In this document: positions 1-6,847 of the stretch, one piece after another | Layout: every line of letters starts with the position of its first letter | Numbering within the stretch: position 1 is the first letter of the stretch | DNA from: CAZIVE01 sp964542435 | GTDB lineage: Bacteria > Bacteroidota > Bacteroidia > Bacteroidales > Tannerellaceae | Direction of reading: 5' to 3' | DNA: 9,952 nucleotides | Assembly (NCBI GenBank): GCA_964542435.1 | Contig: CAZIVE010000092.1 | Location: forward strand, 1 to 9,952 | Notes under the pieces: model-generated | Seen by the model: only the letters and a program-made list of their open reading frames with translations | The model's database searches: none | What the model was told of the DNA's origin: nothing | Made by a program: the position numbers and the translations under genes

Positions 1-463
1 AGAAGTTTTGATATGTCTTTTGATTGGAGACATCTTTAGAGCAAGCATCGAAAATGATTTTGAATAATAGCAATCCTTTGTTCTTATCATCTCGTCCCAA
101 AGCATAAGCAACTTTAGGTCGTAACAAGAAGAAAGAGGCCTTCTCCTTTTCAAATTCACCCATTTGAATCCGTTTTATTTCTCCATATATACTACGGATT
201 TTAGAATTGGTCAATCCGTTATTAGCCATATAGACACCCATCTTTTCCGCGAAATCAACTAGATTTGAGTCGGCTTCGTTGGTGATCCATGAAGATTGAT
301 AGTTCGCTTTGTCAAAGATTTGCTTGGGAGTCTCCTCGTTGTCCGAACCATGATAGCCGCTTCTGCTTTGACTACCCCATTGATTCCCTCCGTTTTGTCT
401 GCCGCCATTGTAAGACTGTCCAGATCCGGGACGAGAGTTCCCGTTAAAATTAGGATTATACAT
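1..463 (-). CDS. csm2: Type III-A CRISPR small subunit Csm2 (3'-truncated by window edge)
   Basis: Csm2 is the small, helical subunit that forms the inner filament of the type III-A (Csm) effector complex along the crRNA-target duplex. The reading frame opens at ATG 463-461 and stays open for 154 codons to the window edge, so the C-terminus is missing. Residues 1 to about 45 are low complexity, rich in Gly, Asn, Ser and Gln, and probably disordered. The conserved part starts near residue 60. It contains a segment reading LTNSKIRSIYGEIKRIQ and, further on, RPKVAYALGR, which fit the helical core of the Csm2 family. The gene begins 12 bases after the cas10 stop in the same direction, as expected for a csm operon. 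Family assignment rests on those motifs plus position after cas10. The long Gly/Asn-rich head is the odd feature. Confidence 0.85.
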   Translation of the reverse strand, partial: MYNPNFNGNSRPGSGQSYNGGRQNGGNQWGSQSRSGYHGSDNEETPKQIFDKANYQSSWITNEADSNLVDFAEKMGVYMANNGLTNSKIRSIYGEIKRIQMGEFEKEKASFFLLRPKVAYALGRDDKNKGLLLFKIIFDACSKDVSNQKTYQNF

Positions 464-475
464 AATCGTATAGTA

Positions 476-2974
476 TTAAAAATTGTTCTCTCCTTTATTC
501 GTTCTTAATTCCAATTCAGCCCATCTACAAGCCATTGCCCACAGTTCAAGCGGGTGGTAATCCGTTTTGATGGGCTGTGCATTCAAAACATCTTTTGCCC
601 CGCAGACTTCTGTCTTGCAGTTGTCAATGATATTTATGGCTTCTTTATCCTTCATTCTATCACGCATCCGGCTGAAATCGTAAGCCATCATCCAATACGT
701 TTTTATCTCTTGGATTTTATGATTGTAAATATCCGCATTAGCAGTATGTGCTAAAACTTTAGAGATAAAAGATTTGGGAAGTGCATTTGCTGTAGTCAAA
801 GCAACAATTTTGTCCTTTAATTCTTCTACAGCTGTAAATTCTTCCTCCCAATTTAAAGCCATGTCCATAAATGAAATCGAATTTTTAGTCGAACCTTTGC
901 ATTTATGTTCCTTGGCATTTTTCTCTTCATTATCGCTTTCTTCAGCTCCTTTAATTATTGGGAATTTGGCAGGAACAATTGCAATGCCTCCAGATATTGA
1001 AAACGATGGATTATTACAGGTAAATTCTTTGAAGTCGTCGTGAATGCGATGCGCTATTTTTATAGTAACATCCCAACTGCCTATAATGAAAATATCATCT
1101 CCTCCGCTATATATAATGAATGATTTATCGGTTCCTATCTCTTTCTGTATGGTATTCAAATAACCTGAAAAGAAAAAATCGAAAGAACGGCTTAATGCCG
1201 AATAACGAGATAGTGTAGCTCTTTGAACGTCAATTCCGGACTGGAAAATAGAACCGAGGTTATCTACATCCATGCGTAATATGCCAAGGCGTGAAAAGTT
1301 TGGATTCTCACACATCTCTTCAAAGGTCTTGCCATTATATTCATTGCCGCCATAAAAATCTAATCCATAGATATTATTGATTCCATCTATCTTACCCATG
1401 AAATCACAATTTCCATTTTCACCATTTAGCGTGATGACTGAAACGGTATCTGCAGATGCTCTCAGTTGAACTTTCATCTGATCTAAATCTTCTTGCCTAA
1501 GGAAATAATAGAAAAGGCCCAATTCAACTGGTTCAATATAAAGTTTATTATTCCAATAAGGGATATCTCCCTCAGAAATAACCATTACATTAAACTCTCT
1601 AAGTATCTTTCCCAATTTGATCTGATCATCTGTAGTCTTTTTCAAAACTAAATCACCCTCTTGAATAGGCTTTTCTCCTGCTAAAAATTCTTCGCCTGTG
1701 ATCGTGTCTCTTTTTGTATTTCCTCCTTGCATTGTAGGAGTAAAAAAGGATGAATAGTTATTTTCTATCAGGGATGCTAATTTACAATTTTTCTTTTTGT
1801 CACGTTTCTCAAATAAATCGTGCCATATTGTCCCGATAGTTTCATCTCCTTTATGCATCAATGCATTTTTAGATACTTCAATACTATCTATCGCTACAAA
1901 AAGAGAAGTTCCAAAGGTATCATACAGATGTTTCTCAATCTCTTTTATGGCTGATTCTAATGATTTTTTAGTAGCAGATGTGTTTGGAGCAAGTAAGTAA
2001 AATCCACCACCGGAGTTATATACTATGTTCGCCTGAAAGAGATTTAATTTTTTAAGTGAATACCGGACAACAGAATCTGATAAAAGTTTTAAGTAAAAGG
2101 ATCTGCCCTTTAAATTTTTACCAGCATATTGAGAAACGATTTGATAGATATAAGGTTGAATGCCACTGAAATCTGCGCCAATCAGTAAAAACGGCTTTTC
2201 TGGGTTTTCTCCAGACTGTTTAACGTCATATAGGCATAAGGATAAGGCTGCCGTAGTTTTTAAATGATCGTACAAAGAGACGTCAGGAAAGTTTATAGTA
2301 CTTGATGGGATGCATGAAGTATATTTGATGAGCAGATTCAATAGCGTCTCAGAAAAGGCATGATACGTATTTGCTTGTATAAACTTAAAATCATGGACGA
2401 AAGATTTCCATAATTCAATATAATCAGGATCATCATCGAATTTTGATTTAGGAAATACAGTTTTCGATAAAGACAATGCTTCGACAGGTAAATGTTCCCA
2501 TTCATCCACTTCTTGCTTTACCGTTTGCAATATAGAAGTCATTCGAATCTTTTTAAAAGCATTCCAGTCGTTTTCGTTCTGGTCATCCTTATATGCTTCT
2601 GAAGACTCTCTATCCATTCCTGAAGATAGGCAATCTGCTTCTTTAATAATGCTTCCAAGATCAGTCAATTGACTGGTTGACAGATGATGACATGCAGCGA
2701 GGTTTATCAAGTTGTTTTTATCGGATAAATCGCTAAGATCTGACTTAACTAAATTTTGAAACACCGATTTATTTTCATCAATAAATTGAGCGGTCCACAA
2801 GACATGCTTATGCGAATATCTGCCTTTATATAAAGGACAAAAAGAACTCTCTTCCTTACAATGTTCTTTTAAATAAATACTGTTCTTAACGTCACCTGTG
2901 TCAGCCCTTTGATAAAACTTCCCAATATCGTGAAGTAGTGCAGCTAAATAGATGTGTTCTCTAATATTATCCAT
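476..2974 (-). CDS. cas10: Type III-A CRISPR large subunit Cas10/Csm1
   Basis: This 832-residue protein is the signature subunit of a type III-A effector complex. An N-terminal HD domain carries LLHDIGK (H15-D16), a second His region near H55/H57, HH at 96-97 and D114; in this family it cuts single-stranded DNA. The first palm domain starts near residue 264 (GADFSGIQPYIYQ) and includes YNSGGGFYLL at 319-328. The second palm has D569/D571 (RMDVDN) and the cyclase motif SGGDD at 623-627, which makes cyclic oligoadenylates from ATP on target RNA binding. The linker contains KRDTITGEE (421-429) but no CxxC pairs, so the zinc knuckle of many Csm1 proteins appears absent. The ATG overlaps the cas6 stop by one base (TAATG), implying translational coupling. 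Both catalytic centres look intact. AT-rich codon use matches cas6 and csm2 but not aroE. Confidence 0.95.
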   Translation of the reverse strand: MDNIREHIYLAALLHDIGKFYQRADTGDVKNSIYLKEHCKEESSFCPLYKGRYSHKHVLWTAQFIDENKSVFQNLVKSDLSDLSDKNNLINLAACHHLSTSQLTDLGSIIKEADCLSSGMDRESSEAYKDDQNENDWNAFKKIRMTSILQTVKQEVDEWEHLPVEALSLSKTVFPKSKFDDDPDYIELWKSFVHDFKFIQANTYHAFSETLLNLLIKYTSCIPSSTINFPDVSLYDHLKTTAALSLCLYDVKQSGENPEKPFLLIGADFSGIQPYIYQIVSQYAGKNLKGRSFYLKLLSDSVVRYSLKKLNLFQANIVYNSGGGFYLLAPNTSATKKSLESAIKEIEKHLYDTFGTSLFVAIDSIEVSKNALMHKGDETIGTIWHDLFEKRDKKKNCKLASLIENNYSSFFTPTMQGGNTKRDTITGEEFLAGEKPIQEGDLVLKKTTDDQIKLGKILREFNVMVISEGDIPYWNNKLYIEPVELGLFYYFLRQEDLDQMKVQLRASADTVSVITLNGENGNCDFMGKIDGINNIYGLDFYGGNEYNGKTFEEMCENPNFSRLGILRMDVDNLGSIFQSGIDVQRATLSRYSALSRSFDFFFSGYLNTIQKEIGTDKSFIIYSGGDDIFIIGSWDVTIKIAHRIHDDFKEFTCNNPSFSISGGIAIVPAKFPIIKGAEESDNEEKNAKEHKCKGSTKNSISFMDMALNWEEEFTAVEELKDKIVALTTANALPKSFISKVLAHTANADIYNHKIQEIKTYWMMAYDFSRMRDRMKDKEAINIIDNCKTEVCGAKDVLNAQPIKTDYHPLELWAMACRWAELELRTNKGENNF

Positions 2975-3666
2975 TATTGTTCTGTTTTATTTTGTTTTTC
3001 TTCTTGTTCCTTATGTTTCATCGTCACAATTCCATTCCCAAGGCTAACCCCTTTACCTAATCCAATGTAGTTAGGGAAGGATATATTGCATTTGAAGATG
3101 GCATTGTACGCCATCAGTTTTACACCTTTATAATTGGTGAGGTATGGCTCATCGATATCTACTATATTACAGGTGATTCGCTTATCAACATATAAATGAA
3201 TGCCTTTTAGGAAAGAAAGGATGTTGCCAATGAGTATTTTTTCAAGCATTGCGTATTTGTCAGCAAGGCTGTCTAATTGCTGATACTGTTGATAATTTAC
3301 ATGATTGAAAGGAAGCCATCTATGGATTCTATAGGTGAATTCTTCATTCCAAATCTGGACAAGCGTTTGTCCTGCTTTTACCGATTCAATCTCTAACTTC
3401 ATCTCCTTATTCCCCAACTGAAGATCAAAGTTGCAGTTTGAAAAGAATTCACCGATAGCCTCTGTACCTTCTTCAATACAGACCATAGCCGCTTTTTTTG
3501 AGATACGTTTATATTGAATCAACGGATAGGAGTAGCGCAGTCTATCTTTGTCATGGTTGTGAAACAGAACATTGGCATCTTGCATGGTGCTTATTACTGC
3601 ACCACGGAATAAAGGAAGTTCTTTTTGTTCTATTTCATTTTTAAATTGAATATATAATGTTTTCAT
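2974..3666 (-). CDS. cas6: CRISPR crRNA-processing endoribonuclease Cas6 (Cas6b-like)
   Basis: Cas6 cleaves precursor crRNA within each repeat, giving the guides loaded into the Csm complex. The 230-residue product fits the Cas6b-like family common in Bacteroidota. The N-terminal part has FRGAVI at 20-25 followed by an FHNHD segment (H36, H38). In the methanogen Cas6b, paired histidines at nearly the same positions act in catalysis (recalled, not checked). The C-terminal part ends in a glycine-rich stretch, IGLGKGVSLGNG at 201-212, typical of the Cas6 RNA-binding loop. A short charged tail rich in Glu, Lys and Gln follows. It is the first gene of the operon; its TAA stop overlaps the cas10 ATG by one base. 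A TAnnTTTG box lies 26 to 33 bases upstream of the start. No cas1 or cas2 accompanies it here. Confidence 0.85.
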   Translation of the reverse strand: MKTLYIQFKNEIEQKELPLFRGAVISTMQDANVLFHNHDKDRLRYSYPLIQYKRISKKAAMVCIEEGTEAIGEFFSNCNFDLQLGNKEMKLEIESVKAGQTLVQIWNEEFTYRIHRWLPFNHVNYQQYQQLDSLADKYAMLEKILIGNILSFLKGIHLYVDKRITCNIVDIDEPYLTNYKGVKLMAYNAIFKCNISFPNYIGLGKGVSLGNGIVTMKHKEQEEKQNKTEQ

Positions 3667-3691
3667 GGTTATGTCGTCTTACCCGTTTTTG

Positions 3692-3699
3692 CAAATATA
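3692..3699 (-). promoter_or_regulatory. Putative -7 promoter box for the cas6-cas10-csm2 operon
   Basis: On the minus strand this reads TATATTTG, a match to the Bacteroidota -7 consensus TAnnTTTG. It would start transcription about 20 bases before the cas6 ATG. No clear TTG-type -33 element is visible at the usual distance, so the call rests on the -7 box and its position. Confidence 0.5.
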
Positions 3700-3762
3700 T
3701 GAAAAATTATGTTCATGATCCTTTTTTATCTCTTTTTATTGGCCTATTTTCCCCTTTGTGGA

Positions 3763-3777
3763 ACATGTCCTACATGT
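3763..3777. promoter_or_regulatory. ACATGT-CCT-ACATGT dyad, possible operator
   Basis: Two copies of the self-complementary hexamer ACATGT are separated by three bases, giving a 15-base dyad about 65 bases upstream of the cas6 -7 box. The layout resembles a dimeric regulator site, but no regulator gene is adjacent and binding is pure inference. Confidence 0.25.
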
Positions 3778-3916
3778 GACTGAAATACTGAAAGATGTGT
3801 ACTCCTATGAACCATAAAGGAATTAATAAAGAAAGAGGGCCTTTTTTCAACTCATGTTGTGTTTCTGTTATTCATCCTTTAAACTATCGCTCCCCTGCTC
3901 CCAAAGCAGGTGCACT

Positions 3917-4181
3917 AATTGTCTCTGTATATTGACATATAATATGGCTTGACAATTTGGTTCGATACTAGAAGGACATGATAAAGGGGGATATCTGGTT
4001 GATGAAACTTCGATGGAAATTCTCACATTACATGCATTGGAGATGTAATTCATCGCATGGCACGATCCTGTTCACCTTGTAGCAACAGTGGCGATAGGGG
4101 CAGTTGGGGGTGAATCTTCGAAGCTTTTATTGTTTTTACTCATCGGTTTCTCACGTTTGCGACACGCTATGTGAGACAATT
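3917..4181. repeat. Segment bounded by 9-base inverted repeats AATTGTCTC / GAGACAATT
   Basis: AATTGTCTC at 3917-3925 is the exact reverse complement of GAGACAATT at 4173-4181, enclosing 265 bases without a gene. This could be the relic of a small non-coding mobile element, but the flanking bases do not show a clear target-site duplication. The right arm is part of a 13-base segment (4170-4182) that recurs inverted at 9796-9808 in the repeat block near the window end. Confidence 0.3.
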
Positions 4182-4258
4182 CTACAGAATCCATTGGGGC
4201 GTGATGGGAGAAGGCATGCGTTGCAGACCATGCCCACATTTTCAGATAGTATGAAGTT

Positions 4259-5002
4259 TCAGCGCTGCCAGATTTCCCAAGAGGCGAAAGCCTGGAGGAG
4301 GAGCATCTCGAGGCCGTTCTTAACGACGGCGCCTTTCTCTTTGCCTTTCTTCATGAAGAGCGTCTCGTCGGGATTATAGAGCAGGTCGTAGAGCAGATGG
4401 TCGGGTGTCAGCAGATCGTAGGGAATATTGGGGCAGCTGTTGATGTTGGGATACATGCCGAGCGGCGTCGTGTTGACGATCACGGTGTAGCTCTTCATGA
4501 TTTCGGGGGTGATCTCTTCGTAGGTGATGCAGAACTCCTTCTCTTTGCGTGACACCAGAGTAGAGCCGACGCCGAGCTGTTTCAGTCCGTGGAACACAGC
4601 TTTCGAAGCGCCGCCTGTGCCGAGGATGAGGGCTTTGCGGTGTTTAGGCGTGAGGAGGGGAGCGATGGACTGTTTGAATCCGATGATATCGGAATTGAAG
4701 CCGATCAGTTTCTGTTTGCCGAACATCCCTCTAGCGAATTTGATGACGTTGACAGCCCCTATGACGCTGGCGTCTTTATCCAATTCGTCGAGGAACGGGA
4801 TGACCTGTTCCTTGTAAGGGATCGTGACGTTAAGGCCTCGGAGGTCCGGATTCTCTTTCAGAACCTCCTTGATGTTTTTGATGTTGGGAATCTCGAAGTT
4901 AAGATATTCAGCATTGATTTTCTCAGCTTCAAACTTCTGGTTGAAGTAGTTCTTCGAGAAGGAATGTCCCAGCGGGTAACCCAAAAGACCATATTTTTGC
5001 AT
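4259..5002 (-). CDS. aroE: Shikimate dehydrogenase (NADP+) AroE
   Basis: AroE reduces 3-dehydroshikimate to shikimate with NADPH in the cytoplasmic pathway to chorismate. The 247-residue protein shows the substrate-binding serines in GHSFSK (S14, S16), the catalytic lysine in NVTIPYK (K64), N85 in GAVN, and D105 in GFNSDIIGF. A Rossmann nucleotide loop, LGTGGASKAV, lies at 127-136, then VNTTPLGMYP at 176-185 and Q237 near the C-terminus. The length is shorter than enterobacterial AroE but complete, with all active-site motifs present. The start at ATG 5002 gives the expected MxxYGLLGYPLGHS opening. It follows ubiE by 12 bases and is probably co-transcribed. GC-rich codon use contrasts with the cas genes beyond its 3' end. 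Confidence 0.97.
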   Translation of the reverse strand: MQKYGLLGYPLGHSFSKNYFNQKFEAEKINAEYLNFEIPNIKNIKEVLKENPDLRGLNVTIPYKEQVIPFLDELDKDASVIGAVNVIKFARGMFGKQKLIGFNSDIIGFKQSIAPLLTPKHRKALILGTGGASKAVFHGLKQLGVGSTLVSRKEKEFCITYEEITPEIMKSYTVIVNTTPLGMYPNINSCPNIPYDLLTPDHLLYDLLYNPDETLFMKKGKEKGAVVKNGLEMLLLQAFASWEIWQR

Positions 5003-5014
5003 CGGTAGATATTT

Positions 5015-5773
5015 TTAATTCGTTTGTTGTTTTTGTTTCTCGCCGGTGTACATCGAGCATACGCCAAAGGTGAACGTCCTGGCTTTGACGAGGCTGAAAC
5101 CGGCATCGGATAATTTCTGACACATCCTCTGACCTTGCGGCACGACGCGGATGGAGGCGGGGAGATACTGGTAGGCCGTTCCTTCCCCCGACACCAGACG
5201 TCCGACGAAGGGGATAAAGAGGCGGGAATAGAGATGATAGAGCTGGCGCATGGGGAAATGTTCCGGGGTGGAAAGCTCGAGGATCATGACGTGGCCACCG
5301 GGTTTCAATATGCGGTACATCTCGCGCAGGCCCTGTTCGATGTCTCCGAAGTTGCGCACTCCGAAAGCAGCGGTGACGGCGTCGAACGAAGCCTCCGGAT
5401 AGGTCAGCGACAGGCAGTCCTGCAAGTCGAAGGCGATGGCATCCTGAAGTCCGGCCTGTCTCACCTTTTCGCGTCCCACGTCCATCATCTTCTCAGAGAT
5501 ATCGGCGCCGGTGACATGCGTCGGAGCGAGGCGTCGGGCCATTTCGATGGCCAGATCACCCGTACCGGTGGCGATGTCGAGAATGGCAGAAGGATGGAAA
5601 GGTTTCAGATAGGCGATGCCGTCCCGACGCCAGTTCCGGTCGGTACCGAACGACAGGGTATGGTTGAGCCGGTCATAATGCTCCGCGATATGGTTGAACA
5701 TGCGTCGCACCTGGCTGGATTTGCTCTCCTTGTCGTTGTACGGGAGAATGGTTTCAGGAGTGAGTTGCGTCAT
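5015..5773 (-). CDS. ubiE: Demethylmenaquinone methyltransferase UbiE/MenG
   Basis: This SAM-dependent enzyme performs the last C-methylation of menaquinone synthesis; Bacteroidota use menaquinone, so the MenG role is the likely one. The 252-residue protein carries the family N-terminal signature YDRLNHTLSFGTDRNWR (33-49). The SAM-binding glycine motif LDIATGTGD is at 65-73, the acidic ribose contact at D91, DAVTAAFGVRNFGD at 131-144, and LKPGGHVMILELSTP at 156-170. Length and motifs match the full family. It sits after purC, separated by 126 bases that include a hairpin terminator, so it may have its own promoter, although none is obvious. aroE follows after 12 bases. The start at ATG 5773 gives an N-terminal extension of about 20 residues before the conserved part, usual for this family. 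Confidence 0.95.
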   Translation of the reverse strand: MTQLTPETILPYNDKESKSSQVRRMFNHIAEHYDRLNHTLSFGTDRNWRRDGIAYLKPFHPSAILDIATGTGDLAIEMARRLAPTHVTGADISEKMMDVGREKVRQAGLQDAIAFDLQDCLSLTYPEASFDAVTAAFGVRNFGDIEQGLREMYRILKPGGHVMILELSTPEHFPMRQLYHLYSRLFIPFVGRLVSGEGTAYQYLPASIRVVPQGQRMCQKLSDAGFSLVKARTFTFGVCSMYTGEKQKQQTN

Positions 5774-5851
5774 CTGAATGTTACGAATTGTTTAAACGGT
5801 TGAGGTCTCTTTGGCCTCGGCGAAATGAATAAAAGAATACTCTCGTTATGG

Positions 5852-5879
5852 AAAAAAGAAGAGACGGGTTGTCCGTCCC
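5852..5879 (-). terminator. Intrinsic terminator after purC
   Basis: On the minus strand GGGACGG (5879-5873) pairs with CCGTCTC (5867-5861) around a five-base loop, with one G-U pair. The T-rich run TTCTTTTTT (5860-5852) follows. It begins about 20 bases after the purC stop, so it should end most phoH-purC transcripts before ubiE. Confidence 0.75.
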
Positions 5880-5899
5880 TTCCTAAGCTGTCTGTTCCG

Positions 5900-6847
5900 T
5901 TACTTTTTGAGGTACTCGGAAACATTCTTTTCGATGCGTGCCAGCAGGTTGTCGGTGTCGCCTTTTACGAAGGTCTCGCCGGTGATGTGCTCGAACAGTT
6001 CGATGTAGCGGTTGCTGATGCCTTCCACGATGGCGGGCGTCATTTCGGGCACATGCTGTCCCTCTTTGCCCTGGAATCCGTTGTCCATGAGCCATTCGCG
6101 GACGAACTCTTTCGAGAGCTGCTTCTGCTGTTCGCCTTTGGCAAAACGATCTTCATAACCTTCGAGATAGAAATAGCGGGAAGAGTCGGGCGTATGGATC
6201 TCATCCATCAGATAGATCTTGCCGTCGTGCGTGCCGAATTCATATTTCGTATCCACGAGGATCAGACCGCGCTGGGTAGCGATTTCGGTACCGCGCTGGA
6301 AGAGAGCCAGGGTGTATTTCTCCACCAGAGCATAGTCTTCGGCAGACATCAGGCCCTTTTTGAGGATCTCCTCTTTCGAGATGTCGGCATCGTGTTCGCC
6401 GATCTCGGCTTTCGTGGTAGGCGTGATGATCGGAGCGGGGAACTTCTCATTCTCCTTCATGCCTTCGGGAATCTTGACGCCGCAGATCTCACGGACGCCG
6501 CTCTTGTAGGCGCGCCATGCACTTCCGCACAGATAACCGCGGACGATCATCTCGACGGGGAAGCCTTTGCAGCGGACGCCGACAGTGACCATCGGGTCGG
6601 GAGAGGCGAGTTTCCAGTTGGGGCAGATGTCGGTCGTAGCATCCAGAAACTTGGAAGCGATCTGATTCAGGATCTGTCCTTTGTAAGGAATACCTTCCGG
6701 CAGGATCACGTCGAATGCGGAGATACGGTCGGTAGCCACCATGACCAGTTTCTCGTCGTTGATGTTGTACACATCGCGAACTTTTCCGTTGTAAACCCCT
6801 TTCTGTCCGGGGAAATGGAAATCAGTTTTAACTAATGCCTTCTTCAT
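5900..6847 (-). CDS. purC: SAICAR synthase (phosphoribosylaminoimidazole-succinocarboxamide synthase)
   Basis: PurC joins CAIR and aspartate using ATP to make SAICAR in de novo purine synthesis. The 315-residue protein belongs to the longer form of the family (the short bacterial form is about 240 residues). Motifs seen are NGKVRDVY (20-27), ATDRISAFDVILPEGIP (38-54), RGYLCGSAWR (103-112), ITPTTKAEIGEHD (141-153), LVDTKYEFG (197-205) and LMDEIHTPDSSRY (213-225). All nucleotide- and substrate-binding segments appear intact. The ATG lies within the phoH stop region: the four bases ATGA are shared, so the two genes are probably translationally coupled. A terminator hairpin follows the stop. No purine riboswitch or other leader is visible upstream because the gene has no separate leader. 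Confidence 0.97.
   Translation of the reverse strand: MKKALVKTDFHFPGQKGVYNGKVRDVYNINDEKLVMVATDRISAFDVILPEGIPYKGQILNQIASKFLDATTDICPNWKLASPDPMVTVGVRCKGFPVEMIVRGYLCGSAWRAYKSGVREICGVKIPEGMKENEKFPAPIITPTTKAEIGEHDADISKEEILKKGLMSAEDYALVEKYTLALFQRGTEIATQRGLILVDTKYEFGTHDGKIYLMDEIHTPDSSRYFYLEGYEDRFAKGEQQKQLSKEFVREWLMDNGFQGKEGQHVPEMTPAIVEGISNRYIELFEHITGETFVKGDTDNLLARIEKNVSEYLKK

Larger units (their letters stand above)
3667..4258. other. Gene-free region between cas6 and aroE with several inverted repeats
   Basis: No convincing gene was found in either strand; the short open frames here lack recognisable motifs. The left part is AT-rich like the cas genes; the part beyond about 4080 is richer in G and C. 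Small dyads include CCTGC/GCAGG (3894-3898 with 3906-3910), ATTACAT/ATGTAAT (4027-4033 with 4043-4049), TCTCAC/GTGAGA (4149-4154 with 4171-4176) and GGCATG/CATGCC (4213-4218 with 4229-4234). None is followed by a clean T-run on the minus strand, so no terminator for aroE is assigned. No CRISPR repeat is present. Confidence 0.6.

Noticed and set aside
3830..3860. GGCC-centred A/T-rich dyad (AAAGAGGGCCTTTTTT) as a terminator for aroE
   Set aside because: The stem is weak and imperfect, and it lies more than 390 bases beyond the aroE stop.
3868..4053. Short minus-strand open frame of 61 codons between cas6 and aroE
   Set aside because: No recognisable motif, no promoter or ribosome site, and it overlaps several inverted repeats. 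Probably chance.
4104..4379. Plus-strand open frame of 91 codons running into the 3' end of aroE
   Set aside because: It is antisense to aroE over much of its length and has no family features.
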